From the NCBI GenBank assembly GCA_003343565.1, contig QALA01000011.1:1-26147 (forward strand): a DNA stretch of 26,147 nucleotides. Reading direction: 5' to 3'. A program made the translations under genes and the position numbers. Source of the DNA: Verrucomicrobiota bacterium. Its GTDB lineage: Bacteria; Verrucomicrobiota; Verrucomicrobiia; Opitutales; Intestinicryptomonadaceae. Below, piece by piece: positions 1 through 7,069 of the stretch (its first letter is position 1; every line of letters starts with the position of its first letter). The notes under the pieces were generated by a model. That model did no database searches. It was not told where the DNA came from and saw only the letters and a list, made by a program, of their open reading frames with translations.

Positions 1-2462
1 ACATAGAGATCGGCCCCGACGGCACGCTTTGCGTTCCGGTGGATATCGACGCGCAGAAACTCGGCTGCGGCATATTTTCGGTGCGCGCGGATTTCAGCGT
101 TCCGGGATTCGGAAAATATACCGACTATTACCGCTTTAGCGTGATGAAAAAGCTCTCGAACACGCACCCGACCAAAAGCGTATTCGGCACGCTGATTTCT
201 TTCAGGCACAATTCGGAGGGAGATTTGTTCGGCAGAAAGCTCATGGAGTGGGGATTCGGCTCCACGACATGGTATTCTCCGATATCCTCGCCCGACATCG
301 AAAAAAACTTGGCGGATACGGCCGGGGCGCGGGAACTGTTTAAAAAGTACAGGATATCCAACCAGGTCAACGCCATGCGCCCCGTCACGGAGGAGATGAA
401 AAAATTCGGAAGCCTTCGCAAGGTCATGAGGGAAGCCGGCAAGAATTTCAAGGCGACGCCCGAAATGGAAAAGATGATAGAGGAGTGCGCGTACGTATTC
501 GTCAAAAATATGCCCGCGGAAGTTCTCGAATGCGTGGCTCTCGGCAATGAGGAGGAAAGCACGACGGTCGGCCTTTACGACGAGTACGCCAAACTCCAGC
601 TGGCTTTCAGGCGCGGGGCCAAGCGCGCGAATCCGGATATACTTGTCGCGCCCACGCACGGCACGAGCGGATACAGCAGCACGCGCGGCCGCGACGCCAT
701 CGACGGATATCTTGAGGCGGCGAAAAAAATGGGCGTGCTTTACGACGCCGTCGCCGTACACCCGTATTGGAACTACGACTACGATCCGCTGTGGGACTTC
801 GACGACAATATCGGATACCTAAAAAGCAGAATGGCCCATTACGGCTATCCGCCGGACACTCCCATATACATGTCCGAATGCGGCAATATGTGCGACGCCG
901 AAATTCCCCAATGGGGCACCTACTGGTACGACGGCTACAAGGCCGGCAAGCCCTCGTACGACTTCTGTAATCAGGAGATATTCCAGGCCTGCCTCTATAT
1001 GCGCAACTATCTGACCGCCCTCAAATACTATCCGGCCCTGCGCGGGGTAAACGTCTGGACGACTCAGCCGTATATCGACAGAAACTTCTCTCCGCTGCTG
1101 TTGTGCAAGGCCGTCAATACGCTCGGCAATCTCTATCCGGACGTGGAATATATCGGCGACATTCGTCCGAGCGCGAAGATACGCGGCTACGCCTTCAAGC
1201 TGAAGGGCGCGGACGGCGGCGGAATCGCGGCGGTGTGGTCGACGGATTTGTCGGTAATCAGGGGCAGGCGCGCGGGACCCAAAATCCGCGTCAATTTCGG
1301 GCAGCCCGTAGAGTTCTTCGACTTCGACGGAAATCCGAGAAGCGCGCGCAAGGACGCGGACGGATTCGTGGAAATTCCCCTCACGTTCGCGCCGCTTACG
1401 ATTCGGGCGGCGGATCCGGAAAAGCTGCTCAAGGCGCTTCAGTCGGCCGACGTAAACGACGATTCTTCCAGCCTTCTCGTCGCTTTTCGTCCGACGCCCG
1501 GCGGGCAAATCGAGGCGTCTTTGGACAATCTCACAGGCAGGCGGAACGCCGGCGAAATAAAGGTCGGCGGCAAGTCGTACGCTTTTGACATCGCGCCGAA
1601 GGAGAGCGCGCGCTTTTTCGTCGGAGGCTCGAAGGGCGGCGCAAACGTCGGACGCTTGTACTCGTGGAGCGCGAATTGGGACATTTCCGGAGATTCCCAA
1701 AAGGCGCGCGCGGCGGGCTCTTGGGACATGCAGTACTTTTATGTTCCGCGCGTTGCGGGAAAGCCCGACTGGTCGAAAATTCCTCCGCTGCCGATGTCGA
1801 CCAAAATGACTCCGAAAGGCGGCAAAGCTGCGGTAAATTCGGAAAACGCGAAGGCGACTTACAAGCTAGCTTGGGACGAGGACAATCTGTATCTGCGCGT
1901 GGATATTTCCGACAGCCAGTTTATCCCGACGCCCGAAAAGTGGGCGTCGCATTCGGCTTCCAACGCGCTTTACTCCTTCGACTGCGCCTTAAACGTCTAT
2001 TTCGACACCGCCGCGGACGCCCGCGCCAAGCGGGATTCCTCCGCCCTCAAGAGCGCGGGATTTTCCGACGTCGGCCAATACGACACCAACGACTACGTCT
2101 ACCATTTCGCCCCCACAAAGGACGGAAAGGACGGCCGGGGGCACGTCAACCGCTGGCAGGGCGTGGATCAGCAGATAGCCGACGGCGTAAATATGGCCAC
2201 GAAAAAGGAGGCCTCCGAAAAAATCAAATGCGACTGGCGCCGCACTCCCGACGGAGGCGTTTACGAGATAACCTTTGCGCGCCGCTACATAGAGCCGATA
2301 CTGCTGAAAAGCGGTTCGATTGCCGGGTTCGGAATATCGCTGCACGACTTCAGCAAGGACGAAAAGGGCAAGCGGATTTACAACGCGCTCTCAAACTCCA
2401 CGGAGCCGGGAACGCACACGGATTATCGCCCGTTCTTCTGGCCGCTGATGATATTAAAATAG
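1..2462 (+). CDS. Clan GH-A-like glycoside hydrolase with C-terminal CBM9-like domain (5' partial)
   Basis: The frame is open to the left edge with no stop, so the true start lies outside the window; GTG at 39 is only the first in-window start codon and residues are numbered from it. The central part looks like a (beta/alpha)8 retaining glycosidase of clan GH-A. Gly-Asn-Glu with Glu171 is the candidate acid/base, HPYW at 241-244 fits the substrate-site histidine strand, and YMSECGN with Glu280 is the candidate nucleophile. A beta-rich linker follows. Residues about 550-807 resemble the CBM9/DOMON-like sugar-binding domain, with the pattern LAWDEDNLYLRVDISD near 610-625. The likely role is cleavage of a polysaccharide or glycoside outside the cytoplasm; the signal peptide would be in the missing 5' part. 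The exact GH family (GH39- or GH5-like) cannot be fixed from sight. It stands alone, converges on the flavodoxin gene and ends at TAG. Confidence 0.72.
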   Translation, partial: IEIGPDGTLCVPVDIDAQKLGCGIFSVRADFSVPGFGKYTDYYRFSVMKKLSNTHPTKSVFGTLISFRHNSEGDLFGRKLMEWGFGSTTWYSPISSPDIEKNLADTAGARELFKKYRISNQVNAMRPVTEEMKKFGSLRKVMREAGKNFKATPEMEKMIEECAYVFVKNMPAEVLECVALGNEEESTTVGLYDEYAKLQLAFRRGAKRANPDILVAPTHGTSGYSSTRGRDAIDGYLEAAKKMGVLYDAVAVHPYWNYDYDPLWDFDDNIGYLKSRMAHYGYPPDTPIYMSECGNMCDAEIPQWGTYWYDGYKAGKPSYDFCNQEIFQACLYMRNYLTALKYYPALRGVNVWTTQPYIDRNFSPLLLCKAVNTLGNLYPDVEYIGDIRPSAKIRGYAFKLKGADGGGIAAVWSTDLSVIRGRRAGPKIRVNFGQPVEFFDFDGNPRSARKDADGFVEIPLTFAPLTIRAADPEKLLKALQSADVNDDSSSLLVAFRPTPGGQIEASLDNLTGRRNAGEIKVGGKSYAFDIAPKESARFFVGGSKGGANVGRLYSWSANWDISGDSQKARAAGSWDMQYFYVPRVAGKPDWSKIPPLPMSTKMTPKGGKAAVNSENAKATYKLAWDEDNLYLRVDISDSQFIPTPEKWASHSASNALYSFDCALNVYFDTAADARAKRDSSALKSAGFSDVGQYDTNDYVYHFAPTKDGKDGRGHVNRWQGVDQQIADGVNMATKKEASEKIKCDWRRTPDGGVYEITFARRYIEPILLKSGSIAGFGISLHDFSKDEKGKRIYNALSNSTEPGTHTDYRPFFWPLMILK

Positions 2463-2843
2463 AGATTTAAAAAACAACGCTGCGCAGTTGACAAAAAAAG
2501 CCGGCGAATGCCAAGCGCGCCGTCCGCCCATGCAGGAGGGGCGCGCATTGCGTACACGCGGGCGATTAAAGCTGCGGGATTTCGTTTGCGCGGCAGTTTT
2601 GGCAATCGCTGTCGAATCGCGGCAAACCCCGCATTTGCGGGATTCTTGCCTGCTGGATTTTCGCATTTCCCGTTTGGTTTCGGCCGGGCGGGGCGGGGGT
2701 TGTTCGGTTTCGCGCAGGCGCTCCGGTTTTTTGCGCGCCTTAAAATGAACGCCCCGAAACGCGCAGACGCTTCGGGGCGGATTTTATTTTCGGAATCGTT
2801 CCGGTTTTTGTTATGGCAGAAGAGGAACGAAAAGCCGAAAAAT
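2463..2843. other. Convergent spacer of 381 bases without a credible gene
   Basis: This lies between the hydrolase stop and the flavodoxin stop. Open frames here (for example 2508-2903 plus and 2423-2851 minus) are low-complexity, rich in Arg, Ala and Gly, and lack start signals. The region holds an imperfect hairpin at 2621-2650 (outer arms ggcaa and ttgcc, inner arms cccgc and gcggg, loop attt) and the strong terminator listed separately. A TTGACA at about 2488 has no gene behind it. Confidence 0.6.
2750..2790. terminator. Bidirectional rho-independent terminator
   Basis: Nine-base arms CGCCCCGAA (2750-2758) and TTCGGGGCG (2771-2779) enclose a 12-base loop that can pair further (gcg with cgc). 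On the plus strand the T-rich tract attttatttt follows at 2781-2790. On the minus strand the hairpin is followed by ttcatttt. It sits between two converging genes and can serve both the hydrolase and the flavodoxin. Confidence 0.8.
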
Positions 2844-3347
2844 TTACGCAAATTCGCTCTTGAGCTGGGCCGCCCACTTTTCTATGCGGTCTTTCGTCTT
2901 TGACTCGTCATCGTCGTCGTCGATTGCGAGTCCGACAAATTTTCCATTCTTACAGACTGCGGAATCCTTCGCATTGTAATCGGTCGGCTCATACGCCCCT
3001 ATGAATGCGCAGCCCGTGCCGGAGAGCGCGTCGTATATTGCGCCTATTGAATTGCAGAAGGTGTCGGGATAGGAGAACGAGTCTCCGCAGCCGAATATTG
3101 CGACCTTTTTGCCGGAGAGGTCGAGCTTTGCAAATTTGTCTATGGCGGCATGCCAATCGTCCTGAAGCTCGCCCAGCCCCCATGTGGACGAGCCGAATAT
3201 GACGACGTCGCAATCCCTTAGATCTTCGGGTCCCGAATCCGCTATGTTGCGCACGTTCCCGGATTCGACGCCGAGCGCGCTTGCTATTTTTTCGGCAATG
3301 TTGGCGGTATTGCCGGTGGTGCTTCCGTAGAATATTCCTATTTTCAT
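2844..3347 (-). CDS. fldA: Flavodoxin (long-chain type)
   Basis: A 167-residue FMN-binding electron-transfer protein of the cytoplasm. The N terminus MKIGIFYGSTTGNTANIAEKI contains the flavodoxin phosphate-binding loop (S/T)-x-T-G-x-T at about residues 9-14. The segment VVIFGSSTWGLGELQDDW around 50-67 gives the FMN-stacking Trp loop, and VAIFGCGDSFSYPDTFCNSIG near 82-102 the second flavin loop. The length and the inserted loop match long-chain flavodoxins, which are about 165-180 residues. Such proteins replace ferredoxin when iron is scarce. The gene has its own promoter with a DtxR-like dyad (3370-3388), which fits iron control, and ends before a strong terminator, so it is probably monocistronic. 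A weak AAGAG Shine-Dalgarno sits just upstream of the ATG. Confidence 0.93.
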   Translation of the reverse strand: MKIGIFYGSTTGNTANIAEKIASALGVESGNVRNIADSGPEDLRDCDVVIFGSSTWGLGELQDDWHAAIDKFAKLDLSGKKVAIFGCGDSFSYPDTFCNSIGAIYDALSGTGCAFIGAYEPTDYNAKDSAVCKNGKFVGLAIDDDDDESKTKDRIEKWAAQLKSEFA

Positions 3348-3369
3348 ATCTCTTTTTACAAATTGGGAA

Positions 3370-3399
3370 TAAAGTTAGTATAACCTAACTTAATGTCAA
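3370..3399 (-). promoter_or_regulatory. Flavodoxin promoter with DtxR/IdeR-like iron-box dyad
   Basis: Read on the minus strand, TTGACA (3399-3394) is a consensus -35 box. The dyad arms AAGTTAG and CTAACTT lie immediately downstream, perfectly inverted around a 6-base spacer (3372-3391). The 19-mer TTAGGTTATACTAACTTTA (3388-3370) matches the known DtxR/IdeR iron-box consensus TTAGGTTAGSCTAACCTAA at 15 of 19 positions by eye, including the full left half TTAGGTTA. No good -10 box is at 17-base spacing; weak candidates such as TAACTT overlap the dyad. A repressor bound here would block the promoter. The match and position are seen; the iron response is inferred. Confidence 0.6.
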
Positions 3400-3756
3400 G
3401 TCTTTTTAACTTCCGAATTTTTCTAAAAAATACGGCGGGCTTGCGGCGCGTCGAGAAGGTGCAATAGAAGTTGCAGCGCTCCTCAAATTTCGGCGGAAAG
3501 CGCGTACCCGCGGCAGGGGGCGGAAGTGCGCAGGTGCAGCCAGCCGCTTCCCGTTCGTTCCGGCAAAGCCGTTTTGCGCGCTCCAAATTTGAAAATCGGC
3601 GCGGCTTTTTAAGGCATGCGGAAAAAAATTTTGCCGAAGCCGGGTTTGCCAAAGCGGAGTTTTTAACGCGCCGCGCATGTCGTGCGCAAGAGGGTACACA
3701 TTGCGCACGGCATGCGCCTTAAAGCGGGGCGGCGCGCTCAAAAAGAGCGGCTTTGC
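3400..3756. other. Gene-free spacer between flavodoxin promoter and lipoprotein gene
   Basis: With the promoter, this makes a 409-base gap between the flavodoxin start (3347) and the lipoprotein stop (3757). No frame here has a plausible protein: the longest (3406-3741 minus and 3471-3722 plus) are Arg/Ala-rich without a ribosome site. It contains the 17-base-arm inverted repeat listed separately and a short gctc/gagc hairpin with an aaaaa loop near 3739-3751. Confidence 0.55.
3673..3717 (-). terminator. Long inverted repeat, probable terminator of the lipoprotein gene
   Basis: Two 17-base arms (3673-3689 and 3701-3717) pair with a single mismatch (3680 against 3710) around an 11-base loop. 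It lies 40 bases past the stop of the 869-residue lipoprotein on the minus strand. On that strand it is followed after a few bases by gttaaaaactcc, so the T tract is poor. It could be a rho-independent-like terminator, an RNA-stabilising hairpin or a protein-binding dyad. Confidence 0.5.
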
Positions 3757-6366
3757 CTATTCGTACACCAGACTCGCCGTGAGTTTTTGCGCGCTTCCGC
3801 CGGCGCGCGCGCGAATCCAATAACCCTGGCAGTTTTCGTCCAGGGAAATTCTAAGCGGCCTGCCGGCTTTCGCCTCCACGGACTTGTAGGGCGTCCAAAT
3901 GCCGGTTCCGTCTATGTCTATTTCAAGCGACAGGGAAATGTCCGCGTCGGAATTGACGAGCAGGGTTTTCTTGTCGAATCCGCAAAGCAGAAACGGGTCC
4001 GAATATTGTCCGCTCGCAACTGCTTCCCCATGCCAGAGGGAGCCCCGGCCGACGCATTTGCCGAGCTTCCAGAGGTCGTCGATGCTGCCGGCCCAAATTG
4101 CGAATTTGCCGTCGTCAGAAACCACGATATTGGGATTTTTGTTTTCCAAAGCTGCGAGATTTGTCCCGCTTGCAAGCATGAGTCCGCGATAGGAGCAGAA
4201 GTCGAAAATGTCGAGATTGTGCGAGGCTATCGGCCGGATTTTTGAAACGCCCATGGCGTTTTTTGCGGGGAGTTCGTAAAATATTCCGCCGCAGTTGAGC
4301 AAGTCGCGCTCGGTGGCGACTTCCCGCGCGACTCTCGCCGGCCCGAACGGGGACTTTGCGCCGCAAGCCTTTCCGAATTTTCCGTTGACCGGCAATTTGA
4401 AACGCCTGCCGTCCTCAACTATTAGAACTCCGTCTTCGGCGACGGATATGGACTTCGGCTCGAACGACGAGCTTTGCACGAGTTTTAAATTGTCGGGCGA
4501 AAGCTCCGCCTTTCGCAGGCGGGCCTTCCAGTCCAAACTATACGTGCCGAGCGAAATCGGCTTTCCGTCCTCGTCGAATCCGTAGGCGACAATTCCGACC
4601 GTGCGCGAGTTGTTGCCCAGCGGGAGCATGAGCGCGGCGTTCGAGAGGGATTTTTCGCGCGCGGAATCTTCCGGAGCGTCCCGCAGTGCGAGGCCGTCGA
4701 ATTTTGGCGAGGCCTCTGTCGTCCGCGTGTCCGCGTCGGAAAGGTTGAAATGCACCGTAAGATTTTTTGCGTCGGACAGGGGTGTGACGCTCACCCAGTC
4801 GAATTTCCGGCCCTCCGCGAGTTTGTCCAAGTCCAGAAAATTTGCGGAAATGTCCGACTTGTCGATTTCCACATTTTTGCTGAATGCGCTTTCGTCTATG
4901 CGGCTGTCGTGGAAATCGAGCCGCAGTTCGATTTTCGGCGCGTCGCAATTGACGGCCATGATTTTTTTTGAAAATCCTCCGACAAACATCGGCTCGGACT
5001 TGGTTCCGGCTTTTGCGTCCTCGCGCAAAAACACGCTGCCGCGTCCGATGTTGGGCCCAAAGGAGCGAATGTCGGACTTGTCCAAAAATACGAGGTTGGA
5101 ATTGGACTGGCCGGGGGCGGAAGTTTCGGACTTGAGCTCGCGCTTGTTGAGAAACTCTTTTTTTGCGGAGTCGTCGCAGCCGAGGACGAGTTTTCCCTGC
5201 CATTCGCAAAAGTCTCCCACAACCTTCAGATAGTTGGAGGCCATTCTTAGACCGCCCGCGCTGCGCGCGCCGAACTTCGGTGGAAAATCCCAAAACGCCC
5301 CGTGCATTGTCATCAGATATGACGGCGTCCCGATTGGGCGGATTCGCGGCCACTCCGTGTTCCAACCGTGCGAGCCGTCGTAGGAGTGGCTGGCCTTCGG
5401 AAGGCGGAAGCTCGTCCACCGGCCCCCTTCATTGGCCATGAGCACCAGCGATTTTGCGTCGAATCCGACGGCCCATATGGGATTGGAATCGGGTTTGAGA
5501 TTTCCGAATATTCCGTCGGGGGTGGCGATTTCGGTAAACTGCATTATGCGTATCGGGGTCCAGTCGTCGTCCCCGCGCGAGTATTCCGCGAGCGCGCCGG
5601 AGGGGATTGCGGGATCGCGCAAAACCCTTTTGTCTTGGACTCCGTTGTTGGAATAAAACACCTTGCCGTATCCGGAGGAGGTCCCCTTTCCGTGGTAGCC
5701 GTGAAGCTTGGACAGTTTCGGCTGTTTGACGGGCTTTCCGTCGGAGCCCGCCTTTTCGGGAAGCGGCTTCAAATTACCGTCGCGTATCAGCGTCTTTACT
5801 TCCAGCGTGTCGACGTCGACTTCGTATAGCGCCTCCTCCATCGAGGTTATCAAAACCGACTTTTCCGGCGACCACGGAGAGCGGGCCGCCCCCGTCAGGC
5901 GTCCGGGCATTGCCTCGCGCGGAATCGTGCGGACGTTGCCGGCGGAGTCTATGGCGTAGCAACCTATGAAAAGCTGGTTCGACTCCGGGTGAATGAGCCT
6001 GTTTGCGTGCGTTCCGCCGACGCTTTCGCCGCGTATTGTGCTGTCGAGCTTCCCGTCTATTTCATAAAGCCTGTCCGACGAATACATGACGCAGTGCGGC
6101 CCGTATGTCAGCGCCCACAATTTGCCGTTCCAAACAGCCAGCGCGCCCGTGCCGCATTCGCCCTCATTGTTCCAAAAGGCCAGATGGGGATATATCCCGG
6201 AAAAGCACGCATAGTCGGACTCTATCGGCTTGCGCGCTTTTTGCGCGTCGGCATTTTCCATTCCCGAACAGGCGCAAAGCGCGATTGCGGCAAAGGCCAA
6301 TGCGAAAGACGCATACATTCCCGCGACGATCGCCGGCGGGCGAGATTTTATCAGTTCGTTCTTCAT
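3757..6366 (-). CDS. Large secreted lipoprotein with internal duplication, function unknown
   Basis: An 869-residue protein I do not recognise. The N terminus has Lys/Arg, a hydrophobic stretch (about 12-32) and a lipobox-like LCAC, with Cys33 as the probable lipid-modified residue. It is therefore likely anchored in a membrane and facing the periplasm or outside. The body is rich in short beta-strand-like segments (for example ALAVWNGKLWALTYG at 75-89 and LYEVDVDTLEVKTLI at 180-194), suggesting a beta-propeller. Residues about 355-485 and 695-806 are related: both carry a Gly-x-Phe/Pro stretch, then DFC, then GRGS about 50-56 residues later, then GF-x-KK and VN-x-DA. Cysteines are numerous for an exported protein, which would fit the DsbD encoded nearby. 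The gene stands alone, with long spacers on both sides and a large hairpin after the stop. No strong Shine-Dalgarno is visible. A role in binding or breaking down polysaccharide is possible but unsupported by motifs. Confidence 0.8.
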   Translation of the reverse strand: MKNELIKSRPPAIVAGMYASFALAFAAIALCACSGMENADAQKARKPIESDYACFSGIYPHLAFWNNEGECGTGALAVWNGKLWALTYGPHCVMYSSDRLYEIDGKLDSTIRGESVGGTHANRLIHPESNQLFIGCYAIDSAGNVRTIPREAMPGRLTGAARSPWSPEKSVLITSMEEALYEVDVDTLEVKTLIRDGNLKPLPEKAGSDGKPVKQPKLSKLHGYHGKGTSSGYGKVFYSNNGVQDKRVLRDPAIPSGALAEYSRGDDDWTPIRIMQFTEIATPDGIFGNLKPDSNPIWAVGFDAKSLVLMANEGGRWTSFRLPKASHSYDGSHGWNTEWPRIRPIGTPSYLMTMHGAFWDFPPKFGARSAGGLRMASNYLKVVGDFCEWQGKLVLGCDDSAKKEFLNKRELKSETSAPGQSNSNLVFLDKSDIRSFGPNIGRGSVFLREDAKAGTKSEPMFVGGFSKKIMAVNCDAPKIELRLDFHDSRIDESAFSKNVEIDKSDISANFLDLDKLAEGRKFDWVSVTPLSDAKNLTVHFNLSDADTRTTEASPKFDGLALRDAPEDSAREKSLSNAALMLPLGNNSRTVGIVAYGFDEDGKPISLGTYSLDWKARLRKAELSPDNLKLVQSSSFEPKSISVAEDGVLIVEDGRRFKLPVNGKFGKACGAKSPFGPARVAREVATERDLLNCGGIFYELPAKNAMGVSKIRPIASHNLDIFDFCSYRGLMLASGTNLAALENKNPNIVVSDDGKFAIWAGSIDDLWKLGKCVGRGSLWHGEAVASGQYSDPFLLCGFDKKTLLVNSDADISLSLEIDIDGTGIWTPYKSVEAKAGRPLRISLDENCQGYWIRARAGGSAQKLTASLVYE

Positions 6367-7069
6367 GCAGATTCTTGTTTTTAGCGTTTTATGAACGCGT
6401 GTGAAAGTTCCGGTTCGGAAAGGGCGGGAAAGGCGGCTGCCCGTACAGCCGGGCGGCAGCGGCGGGATTCGTTCCGCATGAAGCCCCGCGCGAGCGGCAA
6501 GACCCGTGTCGATTGAAATGCCGCAATGCGCGCGGCAATCCGTTCGGCATTTGGGGATTTAATAAAAATAAAAATCCTTCCGGGAATCAAGCGATAAAGA
6601 GCGGGCGATTCGCCTACTTTTCAATTTGCGTTTCTTTTTACATTCAAACGCGCGCATTAACGGCGAACGCGCAATCTCGAAAGGGCGGTGAAAAAAGGGC
6701 AAGCGGCACGCGCGCGGCAACCGGGCGGCAATTCCATAGATTCGCCGGAACATTTTGAGCTATAGGCGCGCTTGCATGCCGGCGCATCGTTTGCGAAACT
6801 TCCGTTTAGGAAGGCGCTAAAAAATGTCGAAAAAAATTTGAAAAATTTTTCATGCGCCTTCCGCCGCATTCAAAGATTCGGCAAGTCGGGAGCCGAGAAG
6901 AGCGCGCAGCGCGCAAACGTGGCGGCACACTCCGAGGAAGGCGTACAGAGCCCTCGGCAAAATGTTTGCGAGGCGAAGGCGCGGGCGGCGCAAAAGTGCG
7001 CACTCAAACGCGCGCAATGGCGGACGGTTCGGACGGGCAGGGAAAGAGGCCAGACGAAAAATTGCGCGC
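6367..7069. other. 703-base gene-free spacer with several inverted repeats
   Basis: This lies between the lipoprotein start and the peptidase stop, both on the minus strand. Frames here are Arg/Ala-rich and not credible. Seen: a small hairpin gcgtt / aacgc at 6384-6398 in the lipoprotein leader; gctgcc / ggcagc at 6436-6460; an AT-rich stretch about 6560-6650; 9-base arms ggaaggcgc (6809-6817) and gcgccttcc (6854-6862) around an A/T-rich core that can itself fold; 9-base arms gcgcgcaat (7010-7018) and attgcgcgc (7061-7069) ending at the peptidase stop; and a 13-base direct repeat tcaaacgcgcgca near 6645 and 7003. A promoter for the lipoprotein must lie here, but I cannot place it. Confidence 0.5.
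6809..6862. repeat. Inverted repeat with AT-rich core
   Basis: Perfect 9-base arms ggaaggcgc and gcgccttcc are 36 bases apart. Between them runs a core of A and T tracts that can form a second stem (aaattt and aaaaattttt runs). A smaller hairpin cttcc / ggaag with loop gttta (6799-6813) shares the left arm, so two alternative folds compete. The role is unknown; it could terminate minus-strand transcription from the peptidase gene about 210 bases upstream. Confidence 0.4.

Noticed and set aside
819..1700. Long minus-strand frame inside the glycosidase gene
   Set aside because: Arg/Val-rich shadow translation with no motif; the plus frame carries catalytic and CBM patterns through the same span.
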